Assembly (NCBI RefSeq): GCF_014839805.1
Contig: NC_051140.1
Span: 12,917,826-12,981,825, forward strand
Source of the DNA: Manduca sexta
Taxonomy: Eukaryota; Arthropoda; Insecta; Lepidoptera; Sphingidae
Direction of reading: 5' to 3'
Length of the DNA: 64,000 nt
Position 1 is the first letter of the stretch. Every line of letters begins with the position of its first letter. Under the pieces are notes generated by a model. The model saw nothing but the letters and a program-made list of their open reading frames with translations. It ran no database searches and had not been told where the DNA came from. Both the position numbers and the translations under genes were made by a program. Below are positions 40,701 to 50,790 of the stretch, one piece after another.

Positions 40701-43465
40701 TACCAGGGGCAAAGCCAAGCCGCTCGCTGAAAGACCCTAGGTTCGATTATTCGATTGGACAACGCTTTCTGTTAGTTTTATAACCTAATTCGCCGGGGAT
40801 TAATTCCTTCAGAGAAGCATGACGTCAGGAAAAGGGGTTCATTTAAAAATTGTTTCTACAATATTAGTAAAACAGTGAAATGTTACGCCGATTCCATTCG
40901 GAAGTGAGTTATAGGTAGACCTATAAGCATAGTTAAATTTATTCAATGTAAAGAACTATTTCACTAACAGAATATCCTAAGCCTAAAAAAATATACGTCA
41001 CAGATTCTGCCGTTATAATGAAAAAAGACGCATTTTAATTATTTAAAATCGAGTTAAACAGGCATATATTCGTAATCGGTAAAAAAAAAATGATCTAACA
41101 ACATTATTACTTTTCGCATTTATGAAGGCAGTATTAATTACATCAAAATTTTATAAGTTTTCTCTATTTGCTTTCTATGTGGCTTTTAATTTATGGTTTT
41201 GGAAATCTAATCGTTACTTCAGATGAAACATTGGTATTTACTAAATCGAAACATTAATCTTGTTACAAACGAATTTGCTACTTTAAATTAATTGCCACCG
41301 AATTGAGAACAGATAGGAAAATAATTGTGATTTCCATAGTAATTAACATTTTCGATTTGTTCCTCTCCATAAATTATGTCGGCGTTTTCTGAATTGGTTC
41401 ATTATTGCACAGTCGAACAATATAAACTTTTCCATAATATATTGCCAATTGGTACAAATTTGTGATTTTAGAATCCAAACTTTAATTATAAAATAGCACC
41501 ACTACTTGAGTAAATACTTATAGTTCCACAAGCACCTCAAGATAAAATAATACAAAAAAGATTAGGTTAGGATTGGGTGGTGGTATGCCCTCTAAAACTG
41601 CTATCGACCAATTTTTATAAAATATCTTAAGTACGCATTAATTGCAAAAATAAATCAATCAAAATATTTCATCCGGTTTCTGTATGTTGAACAAACTTTT
41701 TCTAATGGACTCATAATGGTCCACTTTCGTAATGGATCTGACGTAGTGTTGGATTTGTTAATAGGCTATATAGGCTGCGGCCTAGTGTGCGGAACATTTG
41801 AGATTTTATGTACCTCAGCTGAGCACCTTTTTTAGGTCACCACTCTGTTAAACTAAAAAGCATGTTACATACAAATTGGTCGTAATTGGAGACCTTTTTT
41901 GTCCTATAAATCATGCGGGGCGGCACAAACTCAGTGGTCTATATTTAAGAAAAGTATAAATCCGGTGATAGTCCAATGTTAGCTAATCAGATCGTTTATA
42001 GGAGGAGATTAACCAACGTGAAGCGGAGTAGCAATCTGTTATTTAGTTTTTAATGTCGGAGGATGGTACTGCTCTGTTGAGCCGACTCATACCAGCTGGA
42101 TTCTACCAATTTATTAACAACCGTAACAGAGCACATATCCGTAAAATGCAACGAAATAATAAGAAATGAACTATTCAATACGCTGATGGAATCACATGCG
42201 GAGGTTAAATTATAATTTGGTACTGTTATATCTTATATTTTAACAGCGTGTGGTTGGCCATAAAGCAACATGGTCAGATGATATTTACGTTTTCTATAAG
42301 TGTGTCACACTAAGTGAAATGCGTTAAGTGGTAACAGAGAGGAACTGTATTGCATTAACTGTAAAGACTGCTTTTGTATGGACTATATTGAATGCCCTTA
42401 CTTATGAAACCACTGCTCCGACAAAAAAAACAGTATTTCGCTAATAGGAAGCGTTATGCCTCAGTTCTGAGTGATAAGTAACTTTAAGGCGGACGGAACG
42501 GCGAGCACAATCTATTTTTGTATAAAATGATTAGACCTGTCATGGCGTGCTACGCCTCAATAAATTAATTCCCCTTTCCTTTACTTTATTAATGTTAAAC
42601 TATAGTTAATTTGGTTTCTTTGTAAAATAAACCTCTTTTTTATTCATATTTTTTTTATTTATTACCACATAGAATATTGAATAATTCCAACAAAATACAA
42701 CGTTTCACTTAAAAGTATTTTACTTTATTTGACTTTAAAAGCTTTTATTTTCATGTTATTGTTCTTTGTGTATGTCAAATAAATAAATATTTCAGGTATC
42801 AACAATTCAACAAGGCGTGTGTCGCAGAGCGTACTGGCAATACGCGATAACTGATAACATGGTGTGCGCGGGCAGGGGGCGGCGGGATTCCTGCGCAGGG
42901 GACTCAGGAGGGCCCTTACTGTGCCGAGACAGGAACATGAGATATGCCTTGCAGGTACAGTTATCAAGGAAATATTTGAGCTTTTACGGCGTCGTAACTT
43001 CGATGATGGGTTGAGGGTCGAAAAAGGTTCAGTTTTGTTCATTTTTGATAACAAAAAGTTATGTTAATTTGATCTTATTTACTAAGTACGATGTTCATTT
43101 TACATTTTTATAGTTTTCACTTTATTGCGTTGATACTAGTTATTAACTATATTTAAATACAAGTCGAAAAAAATTCAAAAACAATATTCTTGGTATCTTG
43201 AAAATCGTGTAGTCATAATTTAAATGTTAAAAGAGGTATGAAACCCGAGCATGGAACTGAGAGCGTGAAAGAAATTATATTATAAAATGAAAAACCGACT
43301 CCGGATTTCTCGACTTCGCCTTCCGGTACAATTATGCGACGCGGTTTTTTACTTTTCCTTGTCAGCTTGCTTAACTTTATGTACAGTATTTGATTTTATC
43401 TAGGGTTACTCAGTAGTAGAGGAGGCGCGTGCCCAACAGTGGGACGGTATAAATTACAGGGTTGA

Positions 43466-43497
<32 letters not shown>

Positions 43498-46400
43498 TAA
43501 ACAGGCCCTATGATTTGTTCTTCTTTTTCGGTAGGTAAATGAGGCAGTCCCCAACCTTTTTATGTAAAAAAAATGTGGTACGTGCCGCTTTACCAACGTT
43601 GCTATCGGTTCGATTCATAGAATAGGGTGACGTTATATAGATCAAATTCAAATCACTCTAAACAACATTGAATAATAGTCCATCTAACAATTTAAACACA
43701 TTGGACCAGAAAAACGGGACAAGTGCGACGTGGACTCGCGCACCTAGAATTTAGAACAATAATTGTTTATTTTTATTGCAATATTTTAGGTCGATGAGAA
43801 GTGCACTATAGGTTTTGATTCCTTTGTGAAATCGCAAAATATGCTAAAACAGGCGACATAAACGGTTAAAACTTTTAATAGCGCTGACTTATAAGTTCGA
43901 TTTGTTCATAACTGGAAGAGATTGTACACTCGAGTATTGAATATTAATTTCAAGTTAATACCTCTACGCATTCATGAGACAAAAGCTTTTGACAGGCAGA
44001 GAGACATATACGGACATCAAAGTGATCTTATAAGGTTTCCTTTTGAGATCCGAAAACCTAAAAATGACGTTATTCAGAAGCAAGCAGTCTTTACTCGAAA
44101 TTGGGTCTTGGTGATAGAACTAGTATGCGACAGTCCTTCTGTATATGCGATCACGTAGCAATGTTTACGCAATATTGTGTTTAGATTTATGCATCGAAAC
44201 TAGTCAAATCGGAATATTGGGAAATCTGATCTTATGTGCCAGAATGAGTTTGTTTCTCCAGGTTCTGAGAAGTTTTTTTACGGTTGATAGTCACACTATA
44301 CTATTGCCTATATAAGTCTCAGAGTACCTGATATCTGTGAGTTGCGGATTTGAAGGAATGTGAAGTAAATACCAATATAAATCTATATAAAATTTACGAA
44401 TTACCATATATGAGCCTATAAAATTTGACGATTACCCTTGATTTCTCAGGATCCAATCATCAGATCCTGACTTGGTGCCTATGGGACTACTTCAGAAGCA
44501 TTTGCTTTCGAACAAAAAAATAATTTTGAAAATCGGTCCACATTTAGCGGAGTAATCGCGTAACAAACATACAAAAAAAAAACATACAGTCGAATTGACA
44601 CCTTCTCCTTCTTTTGAAATCGGTTAAAAAGGATTATCATTTAACCTCGTTAGATGTGAAATTAAGTGTCGCAATGGCACAACTTAATACAGAGTGATAT
44701 TATTAATATACCCATAAATATTCTATGGAGACGAATGTTTATCAGCCAATTTATAAACGTAATCTTCCTTATCCCTGATGTTAGTACGAGCTTATTCCCG
44801 GAAGCTGCCTCAATGTGAATACATACATAAACCCACGCATTTCTCACTGAAGTATTAGGTAGATACGTAAGTGTCTTTAGCATCCACATTGTAGCGAGAT
44901 TATGTATTATGGCGTGTTAGTGAGTTATTCGCTACATTGGGTATAAATTCAAATCTTTGGTAACTCAGGTCTTCTTAAATTGAAATCCCACTATTTTTCG
45001 TTTCATCTGATAATCGAAATCAAAACCTCGTATTCAAATCCGCTGTCACAAGACCGATGTGGCAGTTTACGTGAATAAAACTAAACAACATAATATTATT
45101 ATTACAATGGTATTACGTCAGATGTTTGTGTATCCCTATTTGTAAAAATTTAAGTTTTGTTTAATACAAGCTGATTGTTTAATCGTATCCATAAAATCAA
45201 AACGTAAAGCGTGCAAAATAAATATTATTCCCGGCGCAAAATGTGTACATCTGTCAAGATAACCATGTGACCGTGGAACATGTTTGCAATATATGTAATT
45301 CCCCAATATGCATTTTCAAAACGTAACTGGGCAAAATACGTTTAAAAAAAGTACATCGGTGTAATCGTGCAATATGCGCGCCGATAGCAACCATCCACCA
45401 TAGTAGTCTACGTATGAGTGTCACGTTCCGGGATCAGCATGTGCATATCCGGTTCTAACAGGCATAATTGTGTCGACTGTTTAGGGGTAATCATCTCTAG
45501 TCAGTCGACATTCTATTGGACCCCACTCCATTTACTACCAGGGACAGTGGGTCACCTTTCCGTGGACATATAAAAAATGTAATTGTTTTATTGCAAAAAG
45601 ATTACAAAGTTTCTACGATGAACATTGCATAAATGTTTGTGTGTCTCTTTTAACGGATGCCTCAAATACAGCTTCATGTACGTTAATAGTTTGAAAGCAA
45701 AGTTACTGCCTTTCTAAATTCAGTTGAGTAAAATTTGCGATATCGTTTAATATTTAGGTATAGTCTCGTTACGAAGCGACTGCGTCGTTTTGGGCTTAAA
45801 AGAAAATTAAAGTAGTTTTATAGGAGAAAAACAAATTATACCGTAAACATTTTATATATTTTTTACGTATTAAGGACAAATAGGTACATAAGAAATTCTT
45901 TCCTTTTTAAACATAGAAAACTTTTGAGTTATTTAAAAAGACTGAAGTCATCTATGAATTTGTTAATTAAACCAAACACAGGTAGAGATTGTAGGAAAGT
46001 TTTACGATCTTAGTGATTTTTCTTTTATCTTTCAAAAGTAAACATAATAAACTTCTTATAATCATGAATATTCATTAACTTAGGAACGCTCCGCTATTTC
46101 AAAGGTAGCTATTTTGAGCGACAAATTGTAATTCCAAAAGAATATTGAGACAAGTTCATTAAAAATAACAGTAACAAGTTTTAATGGCAAATTATTTGTA
46201 GAGATTTATTTTTAGATTATTGGAATAAGAAGATCACAACACTTCAATGATAGCAATAAATATGTGTAAGTAAATAAGGTTGAGTTTTGCGTGGTTTTAT
46301 AGATACATTTATAGCAAATTTCTATCGTAATCTACATATTTCAAGAAAATAGAGGCATGAAAAAGTATTTTTTTTTACTACCTGTAGGTACGTAATATAT

Positions 46401-49400
46401 TTAATTACTGGGTATGGGTGATTCCATTGAGTACACGATATCAGACAGTTACACTTTCAATACAGTTTTTTATTAACCTATTTACATCTAATAAAAGTAA
46501 GACATAAAGATAATTGTTTAAATTAACATTTCCATAAGTAGCCACTGTATTTAATTAATTTCATTATTTACTTTAAACTTTTAAATTACACAGGAAATAA
46601 GCTAAATACATTTCGAATGCTTGATATTTTGTGGCAAACACATTTCAATATTAGTCTTGGAAAAGCGTTAACAAGGGGACTATTCTCAAATGTATGACAT
46701 ATTGTAGGACGCACTAAGAAAATAATTAAGTCATATAAATAACGCGTTCCACTGACCACACCTTGCATATTGTAAGCTAACTTACAGAAACAGAAATTCA
46801 TAATTATAATGCAAGTAGTTTTCGTATGATTACTACTTTACAATTATCTTTCTGGTTATCTGGGTTCTATCCGATTTCAAACATAATTGTATCGACTGGT
46901 ACAGGGTATATTTCATCAGTCGACACTCTATCTGTACCCTACTTCACTTACAATCAGGCGCAGTTGAGTCGCTACATCATCCGTAGAAAAGGAAAACCTG
47001 CTAAGGTAGAATTCTCCCCAAAGATAATTCTGTCTAATAGACGTAATATGTCGGCGCTTGGAATTAAATTGCGAGTGGTCTACATTTTTTTTTTTCAGCA
47101 AGCAGTATGATACTCTTCTCTGTTTCTATATTACGGCATCGTTTTTGTATGTTTTTAACATTTATATTTCCAGCGTAATATGTTATGTCTATTATATAAA
47201 AAGTCAACATCATGAGAATTGGACCCTGGTCGTTTGCGTAAGCCGCAAAGACGCTGATTTACGACCAGTGAAGCTGTTCCTCTTCACTATAAATAATAAA
47301 TATATATTTAACATACAATATAAATGCTTTAAAATAGGAACCACCTTTCTTCTTTTATTTCGCACACACATCGATGTGGGGTTGACGTAATGTAACTTTT
47401 TAAGAATATTACCAGAATACTAGACTCTTTTAAAGTTATGTCTGACGCCAACTACCACTTAAATAGTATTAGTAGTCTAGGTGTTGAACCCCGAACTACT
47501 GCCATGGTAACCACGTTCCGCTTGCTGTCTTACCTATAATGATATTTTTTGTAGGAGGTTAAGTTGTGTGTTAATCTCAAAAGCATTCAGCGAATTTGGG
47601 GCACTGACAGTTGATACATGTATAGACTATTTTTGGTTTAGAATATCCTATAGATTAGTTTATAACTCATAAAGGTATTGAGTATTATACCAAGTAAGGT
47701 TGAATCAAAGCTTGACGATAAATATTGAGTCTAGATAATCCGTATTTCAATTGCGAGAATTTCTTAGTAGAGTTATAAACCATTTTCAATACAGTATACT
47801 TACTAAATGGAACCGATGCTTATTGAGATTGCTCAGCAAACAGGTGCCTAGGTTGACTTTACAAATACACCCTAAACTAATATCTCGAAGTCTGAAAGGG
47901 TATTTTTCGTTATAAGAGTTTTGGGGTACGTATTCTCTAAAGAGTCTGATTAGAAAAATTATATTTTACGTAATATCAATGTTATAGTCAATAATCTATA
48001 AATATTAATTTTTATTGAGTTTTTATACAAATGAATAATAAACGAGCAAGTTGTTCTTACGTAAGCGTCATGGCAGACTGTAGACGGTAGCAACACCGCA
48101 TAAATGGTATTAAGAAGCCCCACATGGTAGTGGATTGCAGTCTTAATTTAGAGACAGTTGGTATTAAGGATTACTCTGCTTATTATTTCATTGGCTAAGT
48201 GAGTAGGATATTTTTGCAACCAGATCAAATTCTTGCATACTGCTCGGCTGCAGAGTAGACAGTGCAGTGGTACCTATCCAGGCTGACTCTCACACGTAAT
48301 GGTACCACCAAGTAAATTAGGAATAAATTAATGATATTGGTAGCAAAACTATTGATGGTGCTTATAAAATTAAGAATTAAACAAATACAACGTAACTTTA
48401 CGCGCTTTCTTGCTTTTAAAGACTGCAACTGTTCTTATAGGGCAGACTACGCTACTTGTATTTATCACTTTAAATAGACTTTCTGGGAAAGAGGCGCGAA
48501 ATCATTGATTTTAAAACTTAATAAACTTATTTATGGCTAAGCAGTGACTCCTTAGACTCTCATGAAAATAAATCTAAGGGTACTTAGGGTAATTCCTAGA
48601 CAACCTATTGCGAAAGTCTTTAGCCCGTATCTGTCACAACAACTTTGATAAAAATGTTCAACTTAATAGTTTAATTCACATATAATGCGATATAGACTAT
48701 CTGACGATGTTGACATTTTTCATGAGACGCCTACAACTATGTATGCAAAAAATGCGTTAGAATTCTAAGTTGTTAACCAAATCAATTGTTATTAGATCAC
48801 CTTTGGTTACTAGATGTCTGTTTTCTTTTCTTAAATATGTTTTTATAGTATAAAGCTGTATATATTAACTGCTACAGACGATTCACACGGAATGTAAAAA
48901 TCTTCAATCAATAATTGTTACACTGCATAGCTAATGTTATATTTTTTATATAAACAATTAAATAAATATTTATTTGTAGTGTATTACTTACTCTATGTCA
49001 ATTATTTGAGAAAAATTCACTATGAATATGAAACTTGCCTTCCTTCGAGACATGTCTCTCAACGTCCTTTAGAACTATTACGTATATTTTCGGAAGCCAA
49101 TTTTTACATCACAATTTGTATGGAATAAAACAATTACGATCTAAACGGAATAAAATAGCAGTAACGTAATGGGAATTATTTAGGAACAATTTTTATAAAA
49201 GCATTGAAAAATATATAGATAGGGAAAACCGTAGGCAAAGCTACATTCAGCAGATTTAACTGTTTATATTCATCATATTTTTATTTAAAGGCGGATTTCA
49301 TTGCAGACCAGTTTAATTAGTGCACACGTGAAAATACACGGTGGAAAGAACACGCAATGAAATTTTTATTTTTCGACGAAGCTAGAAGTGCCATACACAC

Positions 49401-50074
49401 GATACGATCTGATTCAAATGCCTTAAAATACCAAATATTAATGCTACGATGTCGACACGAGAAGCCATTGATTGAATTACTGCATCTAGGATTGGTTTTG
49501 GATAAATGTGCTCGACTTTTTAATTTAACAACAAAAGTCTTGGATTCCATTAATACACGTCAATTCTACGAATATTACAAATGTTAAAGTTTGAGAACAA
49601 AATGTGTTTTGTAAGACGTTAACCCATTAAACCCTGACTGGACTTTAATGCATTTGACTGTCAGCATATTGTACGCTATTATTATATTACTTTTTGTTCA
49701 GAGCAAGTGCACTGTAGGTATTTTCAGGAATAAATCACGTTATTAGAGAAGCAATAACTAGGTGGACCTATTAAGAAAGCGATGTCATTTAACTTGTAAA
49801 TAATCTTTGTAATTTGTGTTTTTATCATAAGCATGGTGTATATTTTTTCTTTAAAATTTTACATACATACTATTATTTTTCTACTCTATCATCAAATTTA
49901 CTACCGATGGAGTTCAGCACATATAATTTGTAATTTCGAGTAATTTGAAATTTTCAGGGCATAACCAGCTTCGGAGACGGCTGCGGCAAGCGCGGCAAGT
50001 ACGGCATTTATACGCGGACTGCCGGCTACGTGACTTGGATGAGAGATGTCATGAACACCAGATACTTCGATTGA
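31653..50074 (+). CDS. Secreted thrombospondin-repeat trypsin-like serine protease, whole gene (11 coding exons)
   Basis: Joining 31653-31718, 32072-32165, 32449-32581, 32913-32967, 33141-33250, 33935-34056, 36271-36494, 37466-37668, 40376-40532, 42796-42954 and 49958-50074 gives 1440 nt, 479 residues. All introns are GT-AG and in phase. Order: signal peptide (about 1-17), two TSP1 repeats (62-99 and 134-179), proline-rich linker, activation site Arg245|Ile246 (IIGG) and a 234-residue S1A domain. The triad is His287, Asp331 and Ser425; Asp419 at site 189 with Gly447 and Gly457 predicts cleavage after Arg/Lys. Disulphides by homology are C272-C288, C365-C431, C397-C412, C421-C450 and the interchain C222-C351, so the activated enzyme stays two-chained. 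TSP1 repeats usually bind matrix or glycosaminoglycans, suggesting surface anchoring. I do not recognise the orthologue; its role (immunity, clotting or development) is unknown. The gene model is strong; expression is not shown. Confidence 0.88.
32072..32165 (+). CDS. Protease exon 2: N-terminal linker
   Basis: Residues 23-53, from TENDPTSNAHY to EPRHKIVGPQR, follow acceptor cgttacag and end at donor G|GTACGT (phase 1). There is no known domain; it is polar and presumably an exposed segment after the signal peptide. Confidence 0.75.
32449..32581 (+). CDS. Protease exon 3: first TSP1 repeat
   Basis: Residues 54-97. YSPWSRWSECQG is the W-x-x-W-x-x-C start of a thrombospondin type-1 repeat, followed by TRRRHC, ICG and LRVEVT. 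Donor AAG|GTGTTA at 32582 is required by phase, because the earlier GTAGAA at 32568 would put exon 4 out of frame. Cysteines are 71, 82, 88 and, from exon 4, 99. A typical repeat has six, so this copy lacks one disulphide. Confidence 0.82.
32913..32967 (+). CDS. Protease exon 4: end of TSP1-1 and spacer
   Basis: Residues 98-116. The split Arg98 and Cys99 finish the first TSP1 repeat, then a basic spacer (KQNSEKLRKGTFQHMVI) runs to donor GTAAGT at 32968. This is a 55-nt microexon held by phase on both sides (2 in, 0 out). Confidence 0.75.
33141..33250 (+). CDS. Protease exon 5: start of second TSP1 repeat
   Basis: Residues 117-152. After an acidic/basic spacer, GFSPWGPWTSCSRKCTTIRQ starts a second TSP1 repeat with W-G-P-W, a candidate tryptophan C-mannosylation site. 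The O-fucosylation consensus C-x-x-S/T-C-G is absent (it reads CSRKCT). The donor is CG|GTATTG. Confidence 0.82.
33935..34056 (+). CDS. Protease exon 6: second half of TSP1-2
   Basis: Residues 153-193. RRCRKRTICGRQIVRQSAYC followed by C179 completes a six-cysteine TSP1 repeat (C143, 147, 155, 161, 172, 179). A very basic tail (WIRNRMQRRQDP) follows. Donor CCAG|GTGATA, phase 1. The cluster of Arg/Lys suits binding to acidic polysaccharide (inference). Confidence 0.8.
34112..34366 (+). mobile_element. SINE family 2 copy in intron 6
   Basis: Begins gccttggtggcgtagttgta (A-box-like). It carries GGGTTAGATTCTTGGG at the B-box position, TCAGCCCAAAGTCTGGAATTTGTGCCTGATGTGGCGATAG and TCACATCATGGGACGGAATACAC, shared with copies at 37705, 50557 and 22085. 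It is moderately diverged. Confidence 0.75.
35899..36079 (+). mobile_element. Short Helitron-like element
   Basis: Starts with TC after an A (tccttatatattataaaaca AAGTCCCCC), continues with GTCTGTCTGA and a worn middle, and ends near GCGGGCAATTCCGCGAGCAAAATACAG, a decayed form of the hairpin-plus-CTAG terminus. It matches the reverse complement of the 3' part of the element at 52264-53762. Confidence 0.6.
36271..36494 (+). CDS. Protease exon 7: linker, activation site and start of catalytic domain
   Basis: Residues 194-268. It starts with MPMPPPAIHPED, a proline-rich hinge. DSCGK (Cys222) is the prodomain cysteine that pairs with the catalytic domain in two-chain proteases. Then a basic stretch RRKSRIRDMIR leads to R245|IIGGRPAPLGKWPWQ. 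Cleavage after Arg predicts activation by another trypsin-like enzyme. Donor AAG|GTAAGG, phase 0. Confidence 0.88.
36495..37465. other. Protease intron 7
   Basis: About 1 kb, AT-rich, containing one diverged SINE family 1 copy (37014-37316) and nothing else recognisable. Confidence 0.7.
37014..37316 (+). mobile_element. SINE family 1 copy, diverged
   Basis: Shares gatagcctaga, GGAACGGACTG, a worn B box GGTTCCGAACCC, CCAATCCGCACTAGACCAG and the CTGATATTATT tail with the better copies at 24001 and 51720. Several indels show it is old. Confidence 0.75.
37466..37668 (+). CDS. Protease exon 8: catalytic His and Asp
   Basis: Residues 269-335. FCGGTLVAPRWVVTAAHC carries the C42-C58 pair and catalytic His287. 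IHPRYDPDTVINDVAML carries catalytic Asp331. The exon is strikingly GC-rich at third positions compared with its introns. Acceptor gttgtag, donor CG|GTAAAC (phase 2). Confidence 0.93.
37705..37960 (+). mobile_element. SINE family 2 copy in intron 8
   Basis: Starts ATCAATGGCGTAGTTGTATT and has a canonical B box GGTTCGAACCCC near 37759, then AGTATCTACC-ACATTTTGGAATTTGAGCCCGATATGACGATAGGCTCGCCCC and GGTTGCACCTCTGCCTATCCCT. It is the best-preserved B box of the family here. Confidence 0.78.
38812..38900. repeat. (TTTA)n microsatellite and retroelement tail
   Basis: About six TTTA/ATTT units lead into AGCACTGCCACATTGTACATATAATAACAGTAACAC, which resembles the nested insert at 20319-20451. Confidence 0.55.
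40376..40532 (+). CDS. Protease exon 9: mid catalytic domain
   Basis: Residues 336-388. The frame runs LPGPARSDLGHGYACLPRPH, with Cys351 at the C122 position, and then TSCVILGWGKK with C136 and the invariant GWG. Acceptor ccccaaag, donor CAG|GTGTGT, phases 2 in and 0 out. Strongly GC-rich relative to the flanks. Confidence 0.9.
40533..42795. other. Protease intron 9
   Basis: 2.3 kb, AT-rich. A short stretch near 40655-40750 (gatggttagtggtctatcgc) resembles a LINE 3' end and 41720-41950 looks repeat-derived, but neither could be bounded. Confidence 0.6.
42796..42954 (+). CDS. Protease exon 10: catalytic serine
   Basis: Residues 389-441. GVC and NMVC give the C168-C182 pair. RRDSCAGDSGGPLLC contains Asp419 at position 189 (Arg/Lys specificity), Ser425 and the C201 cysteine. 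Acceptor atttcag, donor CAG|GTACAG. If this intron is retained, the frame goes on 20 codons (through FYGVVTSMMG) to a stop at 43012-43014. Confidence 0.93.
43398..43497 (+). mobile_element. SINE family 1 tail with (TTA)n microsatellite
   Basis: TCAGTAGTAGAGGAGGCGCG and GTGCCCAACAGTGGGACGGTATAAATTACAGGG are the 3' end of the family, followed by about ten TTA repeats. The 5' part is missing. Confidence 0.75.
44579..44628. repeat. Opposite end of the AACCGACTTC-type repeat
   Basis: aacatacagtcgaattgaca ccttctccttcttttgaaatcggtt is the reverse complement of the terminus at 13892-13935. The other end of this copy was not located. Confidence 0.4.
45390..45580 (-). repeat. LINE-like 3' fragment, antisense
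   Basis: Contains CGTTCCGGGATCAGCATGTG, GGTTCTAACAGGCATAA and CAGTCGACATTCTATTGGACCCCACTCC, which in reverse complement match both halves of the element at 20214-20615 without the nested insert. Confidence 0.6.
49291..49587 (+). pseudogene. Decayed ornithine-decarboxylase-like fragment
   Basis: One frame reads FNxCTRENTRWKEHAMKFL, then FFDEARSAIHTIRSDSNALK, LMLRCRHEKPLIEL and LDKCARLFNLT before TAA at 49585-49587. This resembles the middle of eukaryotic ornithine decarboxylase: the (A)NPCK motif, a K-x-H/A-x-x-K-x-L/M-T-FD segment, an N-A-x-x-x-L-R region and a hydrophobic helix. An in-frame TAG at 49318-49320 sits where the NPC proline would be, and the flanks do not continue the family. 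The homology is read by eye. The piece lies inside intron 10 of the protease, with no sign of splicing to it. It may be a retrocopy or a broken duplicate. Confidence 0.42.
49958..50074 (+). CDS. Protease exon 11: C-terminal end
   Basis: Residues 442-479, GITSFGDGCGKRGKYGIYTR to TGA at 50072-50074. G216 and G226 of the pocket and the C220 cysteine are kept. Position 215 is Phe in place of the common Trp. Position 225 is Tyr in GKYGIYT, the sequence type that allows sodium binding in coagulation proteases, where digestive trypsins have Pro. The end WMRDVMNTRYFD is the usual terminal helix. Acceptor attttcag, phase 0. No clear AATAAA was found close downstream. Confidence 0.92.
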   Translation, partial: GITSFGDGCGKRGKYGIYTRTAGYVTWMRDVMNTRYFD

Positions 50075-50556
50075 ACCTACATTACGTATGGATGACAACG
50101 AACATATAAACTTGTCACCACAATGTCAGAATGTGGTTTTTCATTACGCTGTATCAGCAGGTGTGAGGTGGCATGTTTCTGAGATTCAATCTGCGAAGGT
50201 ATTAGCTTTTGAAAGAGGGGATTTACGGGCGAGATATCTTTGTTTCACACTATGTGAATGTGTGTAAAAATTATTACTATTCCGATTCTTCCTTCTTATT
50301 TTATTTCGAATAGTTTTACAAACGATAAGTATAAGCAATATAATTGAAGCTCTAAATGGGCAAATATCGAAAACTACGAGTTGTTATAATGTGAACGACA
50401 CTATGGGTTTTATTTCCAATGGCCTATCTAGGTGTGGACGAAGTGGGCCCTTGCCTATGGCCTCGCACTTAAAGGGGCCTCGCGAGGCTTCTTCAATATT
50501 CACCTACCGCACATTTATATTTTATCATTATCATTACATAACATACATAACATCAC

Positions 50557-50790
50557 GCATTTTATCCCCGAAGGGGTATGCAGAGCAACTAGGGCACCCA
50601 CTTTTCGCCAAGTATGTTCCGTCCCATGATGTGATAGGGGGCGAGCCTATCGCCATATCGGGCACAAATTCCAGACTCCGGGCTGATACTGAGCAGAAAA
50701 ACCCAAATATCACTTTGCCCGACCCGGGATTCGAACCCAGGACCTCAGAGCGCTATTGTACCGGACGTGCAATACAACTACGCCACCGAA
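50557..50790 (-). mobile_element. SINE family 2, near complete, antisense
   Basis: Reading on the minus strand: TTCGGTGGCGTAGTTGTATT, B box GGTTCGAATCCCGG, TCAGCCCGGAGTCTGGAATT, GGCGATAGGCTCGCCCCCTA, TCACATCATGGGACGGAACA and a tail CCCCTTCGGGGATAAAATGC. It is the cleanest copy of the family in the window. Confidence 0.8.

Larger units (their letters stand above)
42955..49957. other. Protease intron 10 (7 kb)
   Basis: Largest internal intron. It contains a SINE tail with (TTA)n (43398-43497), one end of the AACCGACTTC repeat (44579-44628), LINE 3' fragments in reverse orientation (45390-45580 and about 46905-46965) and the ornithine-decarboxylase-like relic at 49291-49587. No further protease exon was recognised. 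Confidence 0.65.

Noticed and set aside
42725..43054. 109-codon minus-strand frame
   Set aside because: Shadow of the catalytic-serine exon, whose plus-strand frame carries GDSGGP and proper splice sites.
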